Positions 54,778 through 63,730 of a stretch of DNA of 64,000 nucleotides are shown here, in pieces. The stretch is taken from NCBI GenBank assembly GCA_910585785.1, contig CAJUEV010000002.1, positions 51,226-115,225 of the forward strand, read 5' to 3'. The translations under genes were made by a program, and so were the position numbers. Position 1 is the stretch's first letter; each line of letters opens with the position of its first letter. Origin of the DNA: an uncultured Christensenella sp. (lineage in GTDB: Bacteria > Bacillota > Clostridia > Christensenellales > Borkfalkiaceae). The notes under the pieces are model-generated. The model worked only from the letters and a program-made list of their open reading frames with translations, searched no databases and was not told where the DNA came from.

Positions 54778-55687
54778 GTACGTCGCCCGCCTTTATTTTT
54801 CTGCCGTTTGCAAAATCGCTTGCGCGCATACGCTTGCCCCCCGCGGGCTGTAACTCGGTTATAAGCACGCCGCCGCTTCCGCATTGCACCGCTATTCCGC
54901 GCTTGTCCGCAAACACAACTTCGCCCGCCTTATACCCTTCAACCGCTGTCGTTTCCGCATTGAAAATATTAGTCTGCGCGCCGTTAAACAGGCAATATGC
55001 CGCGGGCTCGGGACTGAACGCCTTTATTTTGCGGCAAACGGTTTGCGCGTCCTCGCAAAAGTTTATTTTGCAATCTTCCTTATGTATTTTTTTGCAGAAA
55101 GTCGCTTTTGCGCCGTCCTGCATAAGCAATTGAACGTTGCCTTTTTCAATGTATTCAACCGCTTCCGCAGCCGCTTCCGCGGACAACGCCGAAAGTTTTT
55201 TTGAAAGTTCGCCGCAAGTTAAATTGCCCGTTTCGCACCGCTTTACAAGCAAAATATCGCCCGTATCCAGCGCAAGTTCTGTCTTCATAACGGTAACGCC
55301 CGTGTGCGTTTCCCCCGCCAATATGCTTGATTGAATTGGCGAAGCGCCGCGGTGAAGCGGCAAAAGCGAGGCGTGCAAATTCCACACCCCTTGCGGAAAG
55401 CACTTTAAAATTTGTTCCGTAAGCAGCTGCCCGTAAGCGCAGGTTATCATAATATCCGCGCCAATCGCCTTCACCTCGTCCGCGTGCAAACGAATTTTAT
55501 CGAAGTCGTAAACGGGAATACCGTATTTTTGCGCGCAGACTTTTACGGGCGTCGGCGTTATAATGCGCTTGCGCCCCGTGGGCTTGTCCGGCTGGGTTAT
55601 TACGGCGACAACGTTTTTGTTGCACGCAATCAATTTTTCAAGCGCGGGCACCGCATACTCGGGCGAGCCCGCAAAAACTATTTTCAT
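54770..55687 (-). CDS. fmt: Methionyl-tRNA formyltransferase
   Basis: Fmt formylates initiator Met-tRNA. The 305-residue protein starts at 55687 (MKIVFAGSPEYAVPALEKL), matching the family's short start; GGAG lies about 10 nt upstream. Active-site segment NLHASLLPLHRGASPIQSSIL and the D of ALDTGDILL are present; the common RGAAPIQ reads RGASPIQ. The stop overlaps rsmB by 8 nt. It pairs functionally with def, 41 nt upstream, and map at 22.7 kb. Confidence 0.95.
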   Translation of the reverse strand: MKIVFAGSPEYAVPALEKLIACNKNVVAVITQPDKPTGRKRIITPTPVKVCAQKYGIPVYDFDKIRLHADEVKAIGADIMITCAYGQLLTEQILKCFPQGVWNLHASLLPLHRGASPIQSSILAGETHTGVTVMKTELALDTGDILLVKRCETGNLTCGELSKKLSALSAEAAAEAVEYIEKGNVQLLMQDGAKATFCKKIHKEDCKINFCEDAQTVCRKIKAFSPEPAAYCLFNGAQTNIFNAETTAVEGYKAGEVVFADKRGIAVQCGSGGVLITELQPAGGKRMRASDFANGRKIKAGDVLD

Positions 55688-55728
55688 TTCAGATAATCTC
55701 TCCGACGACAGTCTTAAAAAAGATTTGT

Positions 55729-56196
55729 TCACTTCCCTTCGGGCGGCAAATCGTAAACTTCATCCGCCTTGTCAATATACAAAACGCCGTCAAGGTGGTC
55801 AAGTTCGTGACAGACGGCGCGCGCAAAAAATCCCTCTGCGGTAAGTTTGTGCTTTTTGCCCTTTCTGTCCTGATATTCCACCTTCACTTTATAGGGACGG
55901 CGCACCGTGCCCTGTTTGCCTTTTACCGAAAGGCAGCCTTCCGCACCGCGCTGCTCGCCTTTTTGCGCCGTAATTACGGGATTGACAAGTTCGTAATATC
56001 CTTCCTCGACGTCTATTACTACTGCGCGCAGCCCCACGCCTATCTGGGGCGCGGCAAGTCCCGCCCCGCTTTCCGCGCGGACCGTTTCCTTCATATCGTT
56101 CAAAAGCGAATCAAGCTCGCCGCCGAACGACTTTACAACGTCGCATTTTTTTCTTAAAACTTCTTCGCCGACCTGCACCACGTATCTGCGTGACAT
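55729..56196 (-). CDS. def: Peptide deformylase
   Basis: Def removes the formyl group from new proteins. The 155 residues (from ATG 56196; GGAG 8 nt upstream) have the three class I motifs: GAGLAAPQIG, EGCLSV (Cys ligand), and HELDHLDGVLY (HExxH). An earlier GTG at 56205 lies in the Shine-Dalgarno and is rejected. It follows priA by 24 nt. Confidence 0.96.
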   Translation of the reverse strand: MSRRYVVQVGEEVLRKKCDVVKSFGGELDSLLNDMKETVRAESGAGLAAPQIGVGLRAVVIDVEEGYYELVNPVITAQKGEQRGAEGCLSVKGKQGTVRRPYKVKVEYQDRKGKKHKLTAEGFFARAVCHELDHLDGVLYIDKADEVYDLPPEGK

Positions 56197-56220
56197 ATTT
56201 TTCACTCCTTATTATGTTAC

Positions 56221-58392
56221 TCAACTTAAATTTGAAGGATTTTCTTCCACGTACGCAAGACAATTCTGCGACGAGTTTTTTACGGCAATGTCGTAAATTT
56301 TTTCCAAAAGCGAGTAAGTATTTAACCGCATCAGCACCTGATAGCGGTATTTTTTTTGTATTTTTTTAATAGGCGAGTGCATTCTGTTTAAAAATATAAA
56401 CTCGTCGGGGTGCGCCTGCCGCAATTCTTCCGTTGCAAAATACACTTTTTTCAGCGTTTCAACGGCGGTTTCGGCGTTTTCGGAAGTGACCATTATTCTG
56501 CAAATAAGCGAAAATGGCGGAAAGCCCGTCGCCTTGCGCACTTGCATTTCGTTTCCGAAAAAGCCCGTATAATCGTAGTTTACGGCATAACGCAAAATGT
56601 AATTTTCGGGACAGTACGTTTGCAAAACCACTTTTCCCTTGTCGTCCGCGCGCCCGCTTCTGCCCGAAACCTGAGTTATAAGCTGAAACGTCCGCTCGCC
56701 GCTTCGATAGTCGGAAAAGTGCAGACTCATATCGGCGTCAAGTATGCCCACAAGCGTTACCGCGGGAAAGTCGTGCCCCTTGGCAATCATCTGCGTGCCC
56801 ACAAGTATGTCCGCCTCTTTTGCGGCAAACTGCCGTAAAATTCCGTAGTGCCCGTCCTTGCCCGAAACGGTGTCGTTATCCATTCTTATTATCCGCGCCC
56901 GCGGAAAAAGCGCCTTCAAATCCGCTGCGGCGCGCTGCGTGCCCGTGCCGCCGTAGTGCACTCTTTTGCCGCCGCAGTCGGGACAAGCGGTAAGCATACG
57001 GTATTTTGCCCCGCAATAGTGGCATTTAAGGCAGTTTTCTTCGCTGTGATACGTCAAACTTACGTCGCAGTTTTCACACTTTGCAACATATCCGCAATCC
57101 CTGCAAATAACAGTCTGCGCATACCCGCGCCTGTTTAAAAAGATTATTGCCTGATTTCCGCTTTTTAACGTTGAGTCAAGCTCTTCCCTCAGCGCCGCCG
57201 AAAACGCGGAGTTGTTGCCGCGCTTAACCTCTTTGCGCATATCCGCAATTATAATTTCGGGCAAAGGTTTTTTGTTTATTCTTTCAGTCAGCGTAATAAG
57301 GTTAAATTTGCCATCAATCGCGCTTTGATAACTTTCAACCGAAGGCGTAGCGCTGCCCAAAATAAGTTTGCAGTTATTGTATTCGGCGCGGAGTTTTGCA
57401 ACTTCTATGGTTGAATACCTTGGCGCCGTTTCGGAAACGTAAGACGAATCGTGCTCCTCGTCCACTATAATCGCGCCGATGTTTTCAAGCGGGGCGAAGA
57501 CCGCGCTGCGCGCGCCGATTGCTATTTTAGCCTCGCCCGAGCGCAAACGCCACCACTCGTCAAACTTTTCTCCCGCGGAAAGCCCGCTGTGCAAAATTGC
57601 CGCCTCGCCCTTGAAACGGGCGCGCAGCTGTGAAAGCATTTGCGGCGTAAGCGAAATTTCGGGCACCAGAAATATTGCGGTTTTGCCCTTTTCAATCTCG
57701 CGGGCGATAATGTTTAAATAAATTTCCGTCTTGCCGCTTCCCGTAACGCCGTGAAGAAGATGAACGGTCTTTTGACTGTTTTCAATGTTTTCTATGGCGT
57801 CCGCTTGCGCTGCGGTCAGTTTTTTCAATTCCTCGCTGCGTTCCGCGCCGCCAAGCGGGTTTCTGTTTACCCGCCTTTTTTCAACGCAAACAACGCCTTT
57901 TTTAATTAACGCGTTCACCGCGCCCGCGCCGAATTTTTCGCACAAGGCGATGTACTCGTATTCGTCTTTGTCCGACAAAAACTCCGCCGCTTCCCGCTGT
58001 TTGTTGGCGTTTTTTTGAAAAGTCGCCTGCACGCCGCTCAACGTAACGTATTTTTTGAACGCCTCGCGCACGGTGCCCCGCCTCATTTCCGAAGGCAAAA
58101 ACAGCCTTAACGAAGCCGCTTTGGGCACGCGGAAGCGCGAAGAAATGCGCTCTGCCAAGGAAAAACATTCCGGAACGAGCGCGGGCAATTCGTCGAATAC
58201 TTCCGCAACGGGCTTTACCCTTTCGGGCGGGAACGAACAGTTTTGACTTACGCCTATTACAAAGCCTTCAACTATCCTTCCGCCGAAAGGAACTTTAACC
58301 CGACACCCCGTACGCAAATCGTCGGGACAGGAATATTCGAATATTTTGTCCACTTGCGAGTGGGCTACGTCAACAATTACTTGTGCAAACAC
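56221..58392 (-). CDS. priA: Primosomal protein N' (PriA helicase)
   Basis: PriA restarts replication at arrested forks. The 723-residue protein has an N-terminal DNA-binding domain, Walker A GVTGSGKTEIYL, DEEHD-type Walker B, and the zinc module with eight cysteines (CRDCGYVAKCENCDVSL ... CLKCHYCG ... CPDCGG) in the usual insertion. The start is a GTG (58392) with a weak ribosome binding site. It lies 77 nt after rpoZ; the usual coaBC (dfp) gene between them is absent here. Confidence 0.95.
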   Translation of the reverse strand: MFAQVIVDVAHSQVDKIFEYSCPDDLRTGCRVKVPFGGRIVEGFVIGVSQNCSFPPERVKPVAEVFDELPALVPECFSLAERISSRFRVPKAASLRLFLPSEMRRGTVREAFKKYVTLSGVQATFQKNANKQREAAEFLSDKDEYEYIALCEKFGAGAVNALIKKGVVCVEKRRVNRNPLGGAERSEELKKLTAAQADAIENIENSQKTVHLLHGVTGSGKTEIYLNIIAREIEKGKTAIFLVPEISLTPQMLSQLRARFKGEAAILHSGLSAGEKFDEWWRLRSGEAKIAIGARSAVFAPLENIGAIIVDEEHDSSYVSETAPRYSTIEVAKLRAEYNNCKLILGSATPSVESYQSAIDGKFNLITLTERINKKPLPEIIIADMRKEVKRGNNSAFSAALREELDSTLKSGNQAIIFLNRRGYAQTVICRDCGYVAKCENCDVSLTYHSEENCLKCHYCGAKYRMLTACPDCGGKRVHYGGTGTQRAAADLKALFPRARIIRMDNDTVSGKDGHYGILRQFAAKEADILVGTQMIAKGHDFPAVTLVGILDADMSLHFSDYRSGERTFQLITQVSGRSGRADDKGKVVLQTYCPENYILRYAVNYDYTGFFGNEMQVRKATGFPPFSLICRIMVTSENAETAVETLKKVYFATEELRQAHPDEFIFLNRMHSPIKKIQKKYRYQVLMRLNTYSLLEKIYDIAVKNSSQNCLAYVEENPSNLS

Positions 58393-58469
58393 TTTTTATA
58401 CGTTTTGTAAGTTTTTGCGCGCGTCAAGCCGAATTAAAAATGCAACTTAATAGCGCAAAATGCCTGAAC

Positions 58470-58685
58470 TCAGTCTTTGACGCACTTGATTTTTCCGCTT
58501 GCGATTTCGCGGCTGGCAGCCGCAAGTTCTTTAAGTCCTTCGTTATTGGACGCGCCGCCTGCGGACTGTTCCAAAATTTGTCTTGCGCGCTTTGAAGCGA
58601 CTACGCAAAGACAATAACGCGAGGCAGGCTGACCTTCGCTGCCAAGCTGCTCTATAAGCAAATCTACGGGGGGTTGATTAATCAT
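58470..58685 (-). CDS. rpoZ: DNA-directed RNA polymerase subunit omega
   Basis: Omega helps fold and stabilise the beta' subunit. The start at 58685 (MINQPPVDLLIEQLG) has GGAG about 10 nt upstream; the longer reading overlaps gmk. It has 71 residues with the standard YCLCVVASKRARQI segment and helix GLKELAAASREIASGKI. The order gmk-rpoZ-priA is usual. Confidence 0.92.
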   Translation of the reverse strand: MINQPPVDLLIEQLGSEGQPASRYCLCVVASKRARQILEQSAGGASNNEGLKELAAASREIASGKIKCVKD

Positions 58686-58689
58686 ATCT

Positions 58690-59244
58690 TCAATTCTCCT
58701 TACAACTTTCAATAATTTTTTGTATACGGCAGACCGCCGCTTCCAAATCGTCGTTTACGACAACGTAATCGTACTCGTCCTTTTTGGAAATTTCGTAACG
58801 CATCCTTTCGATGCGTCCGGCAATTTTTTCTTCGCTTTCGGTACCGCGCCCTTCAAGCCTTTTGCGCAGCTCTTGTTCGCTGGGCGGCAAAATCATAATA
58901 AGCACGGCTTCGGGAATAGCCTTTTTTACGCTGAGCGCCCCGTCCACCTCTATTTCAAGTATGACGTCGCTTTCTTCAAGCCTGTTCTCAACAAACTTTT
59001 TAGGAGTGCCGTAATAATTTTCAAAGTGAACGGAATATTCAAGAAAGCCGCCTTCCCGAATATTTTTCAAAAATTCTTCTTTGGAGATAAAAAAGTAGGA
59101 CTTTCCGTCCGTTTCGCCCTCGCGCGGGGGGCGCGTAGTACAGGAAACGCTTAGCGCATAGTTGCCGCGCTTTAAAAGTTCGTTTACAATCGTGCCTTTG
59201 CCTACGCCCGAAGGACCGGACAAAACTATCAATAAATTTTTCAT
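58690..59244 (-). CDS. gmk: Guanylate kinase
   Basis: Gmk phosphorylates GMP to GDP. The 184 residues have the P-loop SGPSGVGKGT at 9-18, the GMP-binding SVSCTTRPPREGETDGKSYFF stretch, and RIERMRYEISKKDEYDYVVVN near the C-terminus. It lies 4 nt after yicC; the small remA gene that often sits between them in Bacillota is not here. Confidence 0.97.
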   Translation of the reverse strand: MKNLLIVLSGPSGVGKGTIVNELLKRGNYALSVSCTTRPPREGETDGKSYFFISKEEFLKNIREGGFLEYSVHFENYYGTPKKFVENRLEESDVILEIEVDGALSVKKAIPEAVLIMILPPSEQELRKRLEGRGTESEEKIAGRIERMRYEISKKDEYDYVVVNDDLEAAVCRIQKIIESCKEN

Positions 59245-59248
59245 AATT

Positions 59249-60124
59249 TTATTCTACGTTCTGAACCTGCTCGCGCACCTTTTCAATTTCGTTTTTAAGC
59301 GCAAGTCCAAGCCGCGTAACTTCCAAATCGTTTGATTTAGAGCATACGGTATTCGCCTCTCTGTTGAATTCCTGCACCAGAAAGTCAAGTTTTCTGCCCA
59401 CAAGCGCTTCCTTGCAAATTTCGCGGAATTGCGAAATATGCGATTTAAGTCTTGTAATTTCTTCGTCGATATTGCTTTTATCGGCAAACAGCGCAACTTC
59501 CGTAAGCAGCCTGCTTTCGTCCGGCTCTACCCCGTCCAAAAGTTTTTTCATCTTCGCTTCAAGTTTTTCGCGGTAATTTTCCGCAACGGCGGGCGCGCGT
59601 TTTTGTATGCCGTCCACAAGTTTTTCTATATTTCCCATACGCGAAAGCATATCTTTTTCAAGTTTAGCCCCTTCCACCGCGCGCATTTCGTTCAATTTTT
59701 CCAACGCTTTTTCAAGCGCAACTCCCATCGCCGCGACAAGTTCTTCATCGGCGGAAGTTACGTCTTCGGTGCGAATTACGTCCGGAAAGCGCAAAATAGA
59801 AGTTACGGTAACGTCGTCGGCAACGTCCGGAAACAACGCCTTTATGCGCTTAGCCGCTTCCGCGTACGCCTGCGCGCAACTTTCGTCTATACGTAAAACT
59901 TTTTCCCTTTCGCGCTTGTCCGTATACGAAATAAAAACGTCCGCGTGCCCGCGGGTAAGTTTTTCCCTCAGAGAAGCGCGCACGTTTTCTTCGCAAGCGG
60001 AAAAAATACGCGGGCTTTTTACCGAAACGTCAAGATAGCGGTTGTTTACCGTTTTTATTTCAACGGTGGTTTCTATCCCGCCGTTTTTATATTCTCCTCT
60101 GCCGAAACCCGTCATACTGAACAT
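59249..60124 (-). CDS. YicC family endoribonuclease
   Basis: YicC proteins are endoribonucleases implicated in small-RNA and mRNA turnover. The 291 residues start at ATG 60124 (MFSMTGFGRGEY), with GGAG 7 nt upstream; the upstream ATG at 60172 has no ribosome binding site. The family SMTGFGR start and the C-terminal GRKLDFLVQEFNREANTVCSKSNDLEVTRLGLALKNEIEKVREQVQN signature are both clear. It opens the gmk-rpoZ-priA transcript, under the promoter at 60190-60218. Confidence 0.94.
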   Translation of the reverse strand: MFSMTGFGRGEYKNGGIETTVEIKTVNNRYLDVSVKSPRIFSACEENVRASLREKLTRGHADVFISYTDKREREKVLRIDESCAQAYAEAAKRIKALFPDVADDVTVTSILRFPDVIRTEDVTSADEELVAAMGVALEKALEKLNEMRAVEGAKLEKDMLSRMGNIEKLVDGIQKRAPAVAENYREKLEAKMKKLLDGVEPDESRLLTEVALFADKSNIDEEITRLKSHISQFREICKEALVGRKLDFLVQEFNREANTVCSKSNDLEVTRLGLALKNEIEKVREQVQNVE

Positions 60125-60189
60125 AGCAAAACTCCGCACAGGCGCCGGCTTGCGCATTTCAAGCCCCGCCATAAACTATTACGCGCTTT

Positions 60190-60218
60190 ATTATAACAGC
60201 AAGCGTTAAAAATTTCAA
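60190..60218 (-). promoter_or_regulatory. yicC operon promoter
   Basis: On the minus strand TTGAAA (60218-60213) and TATAAT (60195-60190) are separated by 17 bp. About 60 nt of leader precede the chosen start. Confidence 0.85.
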
Positions 60219-60225
60219 GTGTAAA

Positions 60226-60256
60226 GGCGGGGTATACAAAATTTTTAATCCCCGCC
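60226..60256 (-). terminator. Hairpin after the nitrilase-like gene
   Basis: On the minus strand GGCGGGG pairs with CCCCGCC around an AT-rich loop, followed by TTTACACTTG. The T tract is weak; it overlaps the upstream part of the yicC promoter region. Confidence 0.6.
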
Positions 60257-60332
60257 GCAACGTAAAAAATATTTGATTTTTTTCGGCGCGCCGCCCGCAA
60301 ATTAGGCTTTGCCGAAACCGATTAATTTACTT

Positions 60333-60995
60333 TCAATAATCTTCCCGCTGGTCGGAAGAAATTCCCTTTATTCTTGTGGTTACCACCCTGTAACGGCTTT
60401 GCGGACATATTTCAAACAGCGCCTCTTTTTGCGTGGAAGTGGCGATTGCCCCCGATATATCCGCAAAATACGCGGTTTTCCCCGCGCACATAACAATGGG
60501 CACTCCGAAAAGATATGAGTATGCGCGTATAAGCAGCGGGGGCAGATTGTCGCGCACTTCCTCCAACATAACCACTATAACGTTGCAGCCGCAAACCGCA
60601 AGCGACTTTACCGCTTCGGGAAAAAGCAAATCGTTTTCGATACAAACGCCCACTTTGCAGCCGTTGACGGAATAAAAGCCAAGGTACGCGCCGCTTTTGT
60701 ATTCTTCGCCGTCGATAACGTGCGTCATATCGGAAATACCCAGCAGCCTGCCCCTGTCCGAAACGGCGGCGGATTTGCGCGCAAGCCCGCGGCTTACCGT
60801 TCTGCATCCGCACAAAAGCCCGCAGCCCGCGCTTTTTGAAAGGCGCGCCGCTTCTTCGAATTTTTCGGTTTTTCCGGTAAGTTCGCTTTCGTAGTCCACT
60901 TCTCCCAGCCCCGAAAAGCCGAATACCGCGACGTCGCAATCGGGCAAAGACTGCGTTTCGTTTACCGTACCGTCCGTAATAACGCAAAATATCAT
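60333..60995 (-). CDS. Nitrilase-superfamily (carbon-nitrogen hydrolase fold) protein without the catalytic triad
   Basis: A 220-residue protein with the overall pattern of a CN-hydrolase domain: the strand GCKVGVCIENDLLFPEAVKSLAVCGCNVIVVMLEE corresponds to the family's GxxICYDxRFPE block. The position of the catalytic cysteine is Glu (GVCIENDLLFPE), the lysine position (RKMH-type) reads SDMTH, and the glutamate block (PE) is GF. All three catalytic residues therefore appear lost. The short length also lacks the C-terminal part. It is likely a non-enzymatic binding protein or a much altered enzyme. No Shine-Dalgarno precedes the ATG, and a TAATAT box lies 7 nt upstream. No operon partner. Confidence 0.72.
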   Translation of the reverse strand: MIFCVITDGTVNETQSLPDCDVAVFGFSGLGEVDYESELTGKTEKFEEAARLSKSAGCGLLCGCRTVSRGLARKSAAVSDRGRLLGISDMTHVIDGEEYKSGAYLGFYSVNGCKVGVCIENDLLFPEAVKSLAVCGCNVIVVMLEEVRDNLPPLLIRAYSYLFGVPIVMCAGKTAYFADISGAIATSTQKEALFEICPQSRYRVVTTRIKGISSDQREDY

Positions 60996-61082
60996 ACTGT
61001 ATATATTATTTAATTGCGTAAAAATTTGTTCTTACCAAACTTAGTCGCGCATAATATATTTTATCATTCAAGAGGTGGCAAA

Positions 61083-62537
61083 GTGAAAAAATTTATCAGC
61101 GTTTTGCTTGCGGTATGCACCGTTGCGCTTGCTGCGGGGCTTGCTGCGTGCAAGCGGGAACCCGCCGCGGAGATTTCCCGCTACGAAATTTTTGCTATTT
61201 ACGACGGAGAAAACCGTACTTTGACGGGCACGGTAAACCTTGACTATTATAACTGCACCGACAACGAGTTAAGCGATTTGAAGTTTAACCTTTTCGGCAA
61301 CGCCTTCCGCGAAAACGCGACATATAAACCCGTTTCGCAAACGTACGAAACCAAGGCGTACTACGCGGGCAAAAGTTACGGCGGAATGGAAATTACGGGC
61401 GTTGAAAACTGCGCGGGCTGGACGGTAGGCGGCGAGGACGAAAATATTCTTACGGTAAACCTTACCACACCGGTTTATCCCGAACAGCGCGTAAGCGTAA
61501 AAATAAGCTATACGCTTACGCTTGCAAAAGTCAACCACCGCACGGGCGTTACCGAGCGCTCGGTAAACCTTGGCAACTTCTATCCCATTTTATGCGCCTA
61601 TTCAAAGGAAGGGTTTATAGAGTGCCCCTATTATTCCTGCGGCGACCCGTTTATTTCCGAATGCGCCGATTACAGCGTAACTTTGGATTTCCCAGCGGAA
61701 TATACCGCGGCGAGCAGCGGTAAAGCCGTTTCCGAAACGGAAGCGGACGGCAGAAAAAAGTGCGAATATTCCCTTAAAAACGCACGCGATTTTGCGTTTG
61801 TGCTTTCCGATAAATTTCAGGTGGCAACCGAACAGGCAGACGGCGTGACGGTAAATTATTATTATATTTCCGACGCGTCGCCCCAGTCCTCGCTTGCGGC
61901 GGCAACCGAAAGCGTAAAGTATTTTTCGAAGACTTTCGGCGAATACGCATATCCCGCTCTTTCGGTGGTTGAAACGCCTTTTTGCTACGGCGGAATGGAG
62001 TACCCCGCATTGACTATGGTTGCGGAAGGACTTAAATCGGAAGAAAATATTTACACCGTAGTACACGAAAACGCGCACCAATGGTGGTACGCAATGGTAG
62101 GCAGCAATCAGTTGCAAAACGCCTGGCAGGACGAAGGGCTTGCCGAGTACTCGGCGCTGATGTTTTTTGAAAACAACCCCACGTACGGCTTTACCCGCAA
62201 CGGCATAGTAAACGCCGCCACCACCGCTTACCGCGCGTTCTTTTCCGTTTACAACCAGCTGAACGGCAAAGTGGACACCACTATGGACAGAAATTTAAGC
62301 GAGTATTCCGGCGAGTTCGAGTACGTCAACATTGCCTACAACAAAGGACTTATAATGTTTGATATGCTGCGTCACTCGGTGGGCGACGAAAAGTTTACAA
62401 ACTGCCTCAACGCGTACTTTACGCAAAACAAGGGCAAAATCGCCTCGTCCGAAGATTTATTCGGCTGCTTTTTGAAGTGCGGAGTTGATTTGGAAGGATT
62501 TTTCGACTCGTTTATGGACGGAAAAATTCTTATTTGA
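61083..62537 (+). CDS. M1 family metallopeptidase lipoprotein
   Basis: A 484-residue secreted M1 (gluzincin) peptidase. The start is a GTG at 61083 with GAGG 7 nt upstream; the earlier ATG at 61014 would lead into the signal region and lacks such a site. Signal peptide with lipobox LAAC at C23. The catalytic domain has the G-x-M-E-N-like GGMEYP at about 303-308, HENAH at 328-332 and the third ligand in WQDEGLAEY (Glu at about 351). The N-terminal beta domain is present; the C-terminal helical domain is short. It is probably an extracellular aminopeptidase anchored in the membrane. It is monocistronic and followed by a terminator. Confidence 0.9.
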   Translation: MKKFISVLLAVCTVALAAGLAACKREPAAEISRYEIFAIYDGENRTLTGTVNLDYYNCTDNELSDLKFNLFGNAFRENATYKPVSQTYETKAYYAGKSYGGMEITGVENCAGWTVGGEDENILTVNLTTPVYPEQRVSVKISYTLTLAKVNHRTGVTERSVNLGNFYPILCAYSKEGFIECPYYSCGDPFISECADYSVTLDFPAEYTAASSGKAVSETEADGRKKCEYSLKNARDFAFVLSDKFQVATEQADGVTVNYYYISDASPQSSLAAATESVKYFSKTFGEYAYPALSVVETPFCYGGMEYPALTMVAEGLKSEENIYTVVHENAHQWWYAMVGSNQLQNAWQDEGLAEYSALMFFENNPTYGFTRNGIVNAATTAYRAFFSVYNQLNGKVDTTMDRNLSEYSGEFEYVNIAYNKGLIMFDMLRHSVGDEKFTNCLNAYFTQNKGKIASSEDLFGCFLKCGVDLEGFFDSFMDGKILI

Positions 62538-62564
62538 GTAAAATAATAATACGGCAGACGGTAA

Positions 62565-62601
62565 CGCGCCGTCCGCGGGGAAGTCCCGCGGACGGCGTTT
62601 T
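62565..62601 (+). terminator. Terminator of the M1 peptidase gene
   Basis: A 12-bp perfect stem (GCCGTCCGCGGG and its complement) with a 5-nt loop followed by GTTTTG. It separates the peptidase from corA. Confidence 0.85.
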
Positions 62602-62633
62602 GCCTGCGCTTGAATTTTTACTTAAAATAATTG

Positions 62634-62662
62634 TTGCCATTCGCAACGATTTGCGGTATAAT
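62634..62662 (+). promoter_or_regulatory. corA promoter
   Basis: TTGCCA (62634-62639), a 17-bp spacer, TATAAT (62657-62662). It lies upstream of the start chosen at 62696 and within the longer ORF, which supports the shorter protein. Confidence 0.82.
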
Positions 62663-62695
62663 TTTTTATATACTCGAAACACGGCGGTAAAGCAT

Positions 62696-63712
62696 ATGGT
62701 AAAGTACTTCCGCAACGCGCGGGACGGCGCGCTTGAAGAAATTGAAAATTTTACGGAAAACTGTTGGATTGCTCTTGAAAATCCGACTGACGACGAATGC
62801 GACGACGTTGCGGTTTTTGCGGGAGTGCCCGAAGATATGCTTAAAGCCGCGCTGGACGAAGAAGAACGCGCGCGTTCGGAATTTGACGAAGGTTGCAGTA
62901 TGTTTATGGTCGACTGCCCCGTAATTGAAGAAGGCGCCGGCGGCGACAGCTATACCACCTTGCCCCTTGCAATAATATACAATAAAAAGTGTATTGTTAC
63001 CGTAACGCTTAAAACAAACGCCGTTTTAAAAGACTTTATAAGCGGCAGAGAAAAAGTTTTTTGCGACAAGCCCGTTCACTTCGCGCTTAAATTTATGCTG
63101 GGCAACGCCAAAAGGTTTTTGTATTGCCTTAAACAGATTGACAGAAAAAATCACCGAATCCAGAACGAAGTGGGCAAAACTATGAAGAATGAAGAAATTA
63201 TTCAACTTCTGGATTTGCAAAACGCCCTGGTATATTTTTCCACCTCGCTTAATTCAAACGACAGAGTTCACGAAAAACTTTCGCGTATGGAAGCGGTCAG
63301 CACGCAAGAGGACTATCAGGACCTGTACGACGACGTAAACGTAGAAAACAAACAGGCGATTGAAACGTGTAACATTTACAAAAACATTTTAAGCGTAACT
63401 ATGGACGCTTACGGCTCCGTCATTTCCAACAACGCGAACGAGTCTATGAAAACGCTGACGGTAATAACCATTTTGCTTGCCGTGCCCACTTTGATTGCGG
63501 GACTTTGGGGAATGAATATGCCCGTTCCGTTTGAAAAGGGCGTAACCTTTGGCGAAACTGTTTGGTTTTGGGTGGTGACGGGCGTCGCCGTAGTGCTTAC
63601 CGTTATTATTGCGGTGTTGCTGCTTAAAGGCAATCCGTTTAAACGACCGTTGCGTACTAAAAAACGCAAAAAGGAAAGAAGAAACCGCCGCGGAAAGGAA
63701 CGTCAGGAATAA
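62696..63712 (+). CDS. corA: CorA-type magnesium transporter
   Basis: CorA forms a pentameric Mg2+ channel. The 338-residue protein (from ATG 62696) has a long cytoplasmic N-terminal domain, two C-terminal transmembrane segments and the GMN selectivity motif in GLWGMNMPVPFEKG. The C-terminus is strongly basic, which positions it near the membrane. An upstream ATG at 62534 would include the terminator and the promoter described above, and is rejected. The ribosome binding site is weak. It is followed by the FmdB-type gene after 18 nt. Confidence 0.93.
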   Translation: MVKYFRNARDGALEEIENFTENCWIALENPTDDECDDVAVFAGVPEDMLKAALDEEERARSEFDEGCSMFMVDCPVIEEGAGGDSYTTLPLAIIYNKKCIVTVTLKTNAVLKDFISGREKVFCDKPVHFALKFMLGNAKRFLYCLKQIDRKNHRIQNEVGKTMKNEEIIQLLDLQNALVYFSTSLNSNDRVHEKLSRMEAVSTQEDYQDLYDDVNVENKQAIETCNIYKNILSVTMDAYGSVISNNANESMKTLTVITILLAVPTLIAGLWGMNMPVPFEKGVTFGETVWFWVVTGVAVVLTVIIAVLLLKGNPFKRPLRTKKRKKERRNRRGKERQE

Positions 63713-63730
63713 TTTTGAAGGGGAAGCGCT

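Noticed and set aside
61014..61082. Longer N-terminus for the M1 peptidase
   Set aside because: The signal peptide begins cleanly at the GTG 61083, which has a good ribosome binding site; the upstream codons have none.
62534..62695. Longer N-terminus for CorA
   Set aside because: This stretch contains a terminator hairpin and a consensus promoter; the translated lead is not CorA-like.
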